Below, in pieces: positions 5,249 through 5,883 of a stretch of 5,883 nucleotides of DNA. The position numbers and the translations under genes were made by a program. The notes under the pieces are model-generated. The model searched no databases. It was not told the DNA's origin and saw nothing but the letters and a program-made list of their open reading frames with translations. The stretch lies in contig CAUAFG010000041.1 of assembly GCA_958428235.1 (NCBI GenBank), positions 1 through 5,883 on the forward strand, given 5' to 3'. This stretch comes from Faeciplasma sp900553675 (GTDB lineage: Bacteria > Bacillota > Clostridia > Oscillospirales > Ruminococcaceae). Within the stretch, counting starts at the first letter, position 1. The number at the start of each line of letters is the position of its first letter.

Positions 5249-5462
5249 CCCGCCCTTTCTCGAAAGGGCGGCGAGGGGTCAAGGGGGCAAGGAGCCCCTG
5301 CGAGGTCGAGGGCGAGCAGCCCTCGTCGCTCCCCACAGGGAGCGAAATTCCCTTGCGTTAGCGAAGCGCAGGAGAGGTAGATTAAAAACAGTCCGGTGGA
5401 CTGTTTTTTCGTGGGAGGACCCTCGCCGGGGGTCCTCCTATGGACGTGCGGAGAGCGTCCAT
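5249..5462. repeat. Multi-hairpin intergenic element (eight consecutive stem-loops)
   Basis: The GC-rich half of the gene-free stretch 5214-5685 is nearly all stem-loop. Stems pair 5250-5258/5263-5271, 5284-5288/5294-5298, 5307-5313/5319-5325, 5326-5333/5338-5345, 5351-5357/5367-5372 (bulged), 5384-5394/5398-5408, 5414-5422/5430-5438 and 5440-5446/5456-5462. Stems 2 and 3 belong to an imperfect tandem duplication, each opening with GAGG...TC (5273 and 5302) and closing over a 5-base purine-rich loop. There is no open reading frame, no regular spacing as in CRISPR, and no terminal repeats of a transposon. It resembles dispersed hairpin repeats seen in intergenic regions of Oscillospiraceae, but copy number cannot be judged here. 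It could also be a structured RNA or an mRNA 3' stabiliser. Confidence 0.75.
5384..5409. terminator. Strong bidirectional Rho-independent terminator
   Basis: An 11-bp perfect stem (AAAAACAGTCC with GGACTGTTTTT) closes on a 3-base loop GGT and ends in six T on the plus strand. By symmetry it ends in A/T-rich arms on both strands, so it should stop transcription both ways. It lies 170 bases after the plus-strand membrane protein gene and is embedded in the multi-hairpin element. It would insulate that gene from the tRNA operon. Confidence 0.88.
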
Positions 5463-5580
5463 GACTGTACGCACTTTCGGTTAACGCTATCTAAGATATA
5501 TAAAACTCAGCCTTAGTATCCACTATACAGCCAATATAGCATCCCTTTCTCGCAATTATTAATCAATCCAAAAGTCCGAG

Positions 5581-5619
5581 AAAAATTATCAGAAAAAACT
5601 TAAAAATTTTTTGAAAAAA
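5581..5619 (+). promoter_or_regulatory. A-tract upstream element of the tRNA promoter
   Basis: Runs of five or six A begin at 5581, 5593, 5602 (continuing into six T) and 5614, roughly one helical turn apart, and end just before the -35. Such phased A-tracts usually bend DNA and act as UP elements that raise stable-RNA transcription. The neighbouring part 5463-5580 shows no gene; it only has a weak 7-bp inverted repeat (5546-5552 with 5577-5583). Confidence 0.5.
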
Positions 5620-5622
5620 CCC

Positions 5623-5651
5623 TTGACAAGCCCGCCGTTATGAGGTATAAT
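5623..5651 (+). promoter_or_regulatory. Consensus promoter of the tRNA operon
   Basis: TTGACA (5623-5628) and TATAAT (5646-5651) are separated by exactly 17 bases, a perfect sigma-A-type match as expected for stable RNA genes. The start would be near 5658, about 28 bases before tRNA-Val. Confidence 0.93.
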
Positions 5652-5654
5652 ATC

Positions 5655-5679
5655 AAAGTCGCCTGATAAAGGCGGCTTT
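5655..5679 (+). other. Leader stem-loop before tRNA-Val
   Basis: AAAGTCGCC (5655-5663) can pair with GGCGGCTTT (5671-5679), nine pairs including one G-T, around a 7-base loop. It ends 6 bases before the tRNA and has no T-run, so it is more likely a processing or folding aid than a terminator. Its first bases may lie just upstream of the transcription start. Confidence 0.5.
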
Positions 5680-5685
5680 AAAGAT

Positions 5686-5761
5686 GGAAGCTTAGCTCAG
5701 CTGGGAGAGCATCTGCCTTACAAGCAGAGGGTCATAGGTTCGAGCCCTATAGTTTCCACCA
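5686..5761 (+). tRNA. tRNA-Val(UAC)
   Basis: The 76-base cloverleaf is complete. The acceptor stem GGAAGCT pairs with AGTTTCC (5751-5757, one G-T). The D arm is GCTC/GAGC, and the anticodon stem TCTGC/GCAGA encloses CTTACAA with anticodon TAC. The T arm ATAGG/CCTAT encloses TTCGAGC. The discriminator base is A, and the CCA end is encoded (5759-5761). It is first in an operon with tRNA-Asp behind a consensus promoter. Confidence 0.97.
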
Positions 5762-5780
5762 CATTTCTGACGTGAGCCGT

Positions 5781-5835
5781 AAATGCAGTACTTTGGCAAA
5801 ACCAAACGTATCGCATTTCAGCTCTGCTGAAATGC
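5781..5835 (+). other. Competing stem-loops in the tRNA spacer
   Basis: GCATTTCAGC (5813-5822) pairs perfectly with GCTGAAATGC (5826-5835) over a 3-base loop, ending 2 bases before tRNA-Asp. The same GCATTT can instead pair with AAATGC at 5781-5786, enclosing a small hairpin TTTGG/CCAAA (5792-5796 with 5802-5806). The two folds exclude each other. No T-run follows the strong stem. A role in separating or maturing the two tRNAs is inference. Confidence 0.6.
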
Positions 5836-5837
5836 TT

Positions 5838-5883
5838 GGCCCGGTAGTTCAGTTGGTTAGAACGCTAGCCTGTCACGCTAGAG
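5838..5883 (+). tRNA. tRNA-Asp(GUC), 3' part beyond the window
   Basis: The first 46 bases of a tRNA are present. They show the 5' acceptor strand GGCCCGG, the D arm with TAGTTCAGTTGGTTAGAAC, and the anticodon stem CTAGC/GCTAG enclosing CTGTCAC with anticodon GTC, which reads Asp codons. The variable loop, T arm and 3' acceptor strand lie outside the window. The gene follows tRNA-Val by 76 bases in the same orientation. Confidence 0.93.

Noticed and set aside
5246..5462. CRISPR array or insertion sequence in the hairpin region
   Set aside because: There are no identical repeats with regular spacers, no transposase frame and no terminal inverted repeats or target duplication that I can see.
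5253..5552. CCCTTTCTCG repeated at 5253-5262 and 5543-5552 as element boundaries
   Set aside because: A 10-base match with no extension on either side is too short to support an element end or an attachment site.

Overview
The window looks like a chromosomal segment of a spore-forming, plant-fibre-degrading member of the Clostridia, most likely Oscillospiraceae/Ruminococcaceae. The reasons are a SpoVAC gene, a GH39 beta-xylosidase without a signal peptide, strong GGAGG-type ribosome binding sites with occasional GTG and TTG starts, near-consensus TTGACA-17-TATAAT promoters, and a GC-rich multi-hairpin intergenic element of a kind I associate with this group. The taxonomic call is inference.

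Bases 1-4240 are coded on the minus strand. In transcription order they hold an operon of alkD-like DNA glycosylase (3474-4163), a DUF6442-like three-helix membrane protein (3136-3468) and a small XRE regulator (2925-3134). A stand-alone spoVAC follows (2379-2825) with a clear Rho-independent terminator (2321-2360). Next come a Phd/YefM-type antitoxin (1947-2219) and an overlapping ParE/RelE-type toxin (1646-1960) behind their own promoter. The beta-xylosidase (126-1631) begins 14 bases after the toxin stop. The alkD operon has a consensus promoter with two copies of an 18-bp near-palindrome, one over the -35/spacer and one over the predicted start site, which is the layout of a repressed operon.

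From about 4260 the coding is on the plus strand. A divergent promoter drives an unrecognised 284-residue protein with a charged coiled-coil N-terminus, one membrane helix and a C-terminal domain predicted to lie outside the cell. After it lies a 472-base non-coding stretch. Its first half is a chain of at least eight hairpins (5249-5462), including one strong two-way terminator. Its second half is AT-rich with A-tracts leading into a perfect-consensus promoter for tRNA genes: tRNA-Val(UAC), complete with encoded CCA, and tRNA-Asp(GUC), cut by the window end.

No complete novel defence or mobile system is visible. The most interesting points are the tandem operators and the gene set they control, the multi-hairpin element, the unknown membrane-anchored protein, the orphan spoVAC, and the toxin-antitoxin pair abutting the xylosidase.
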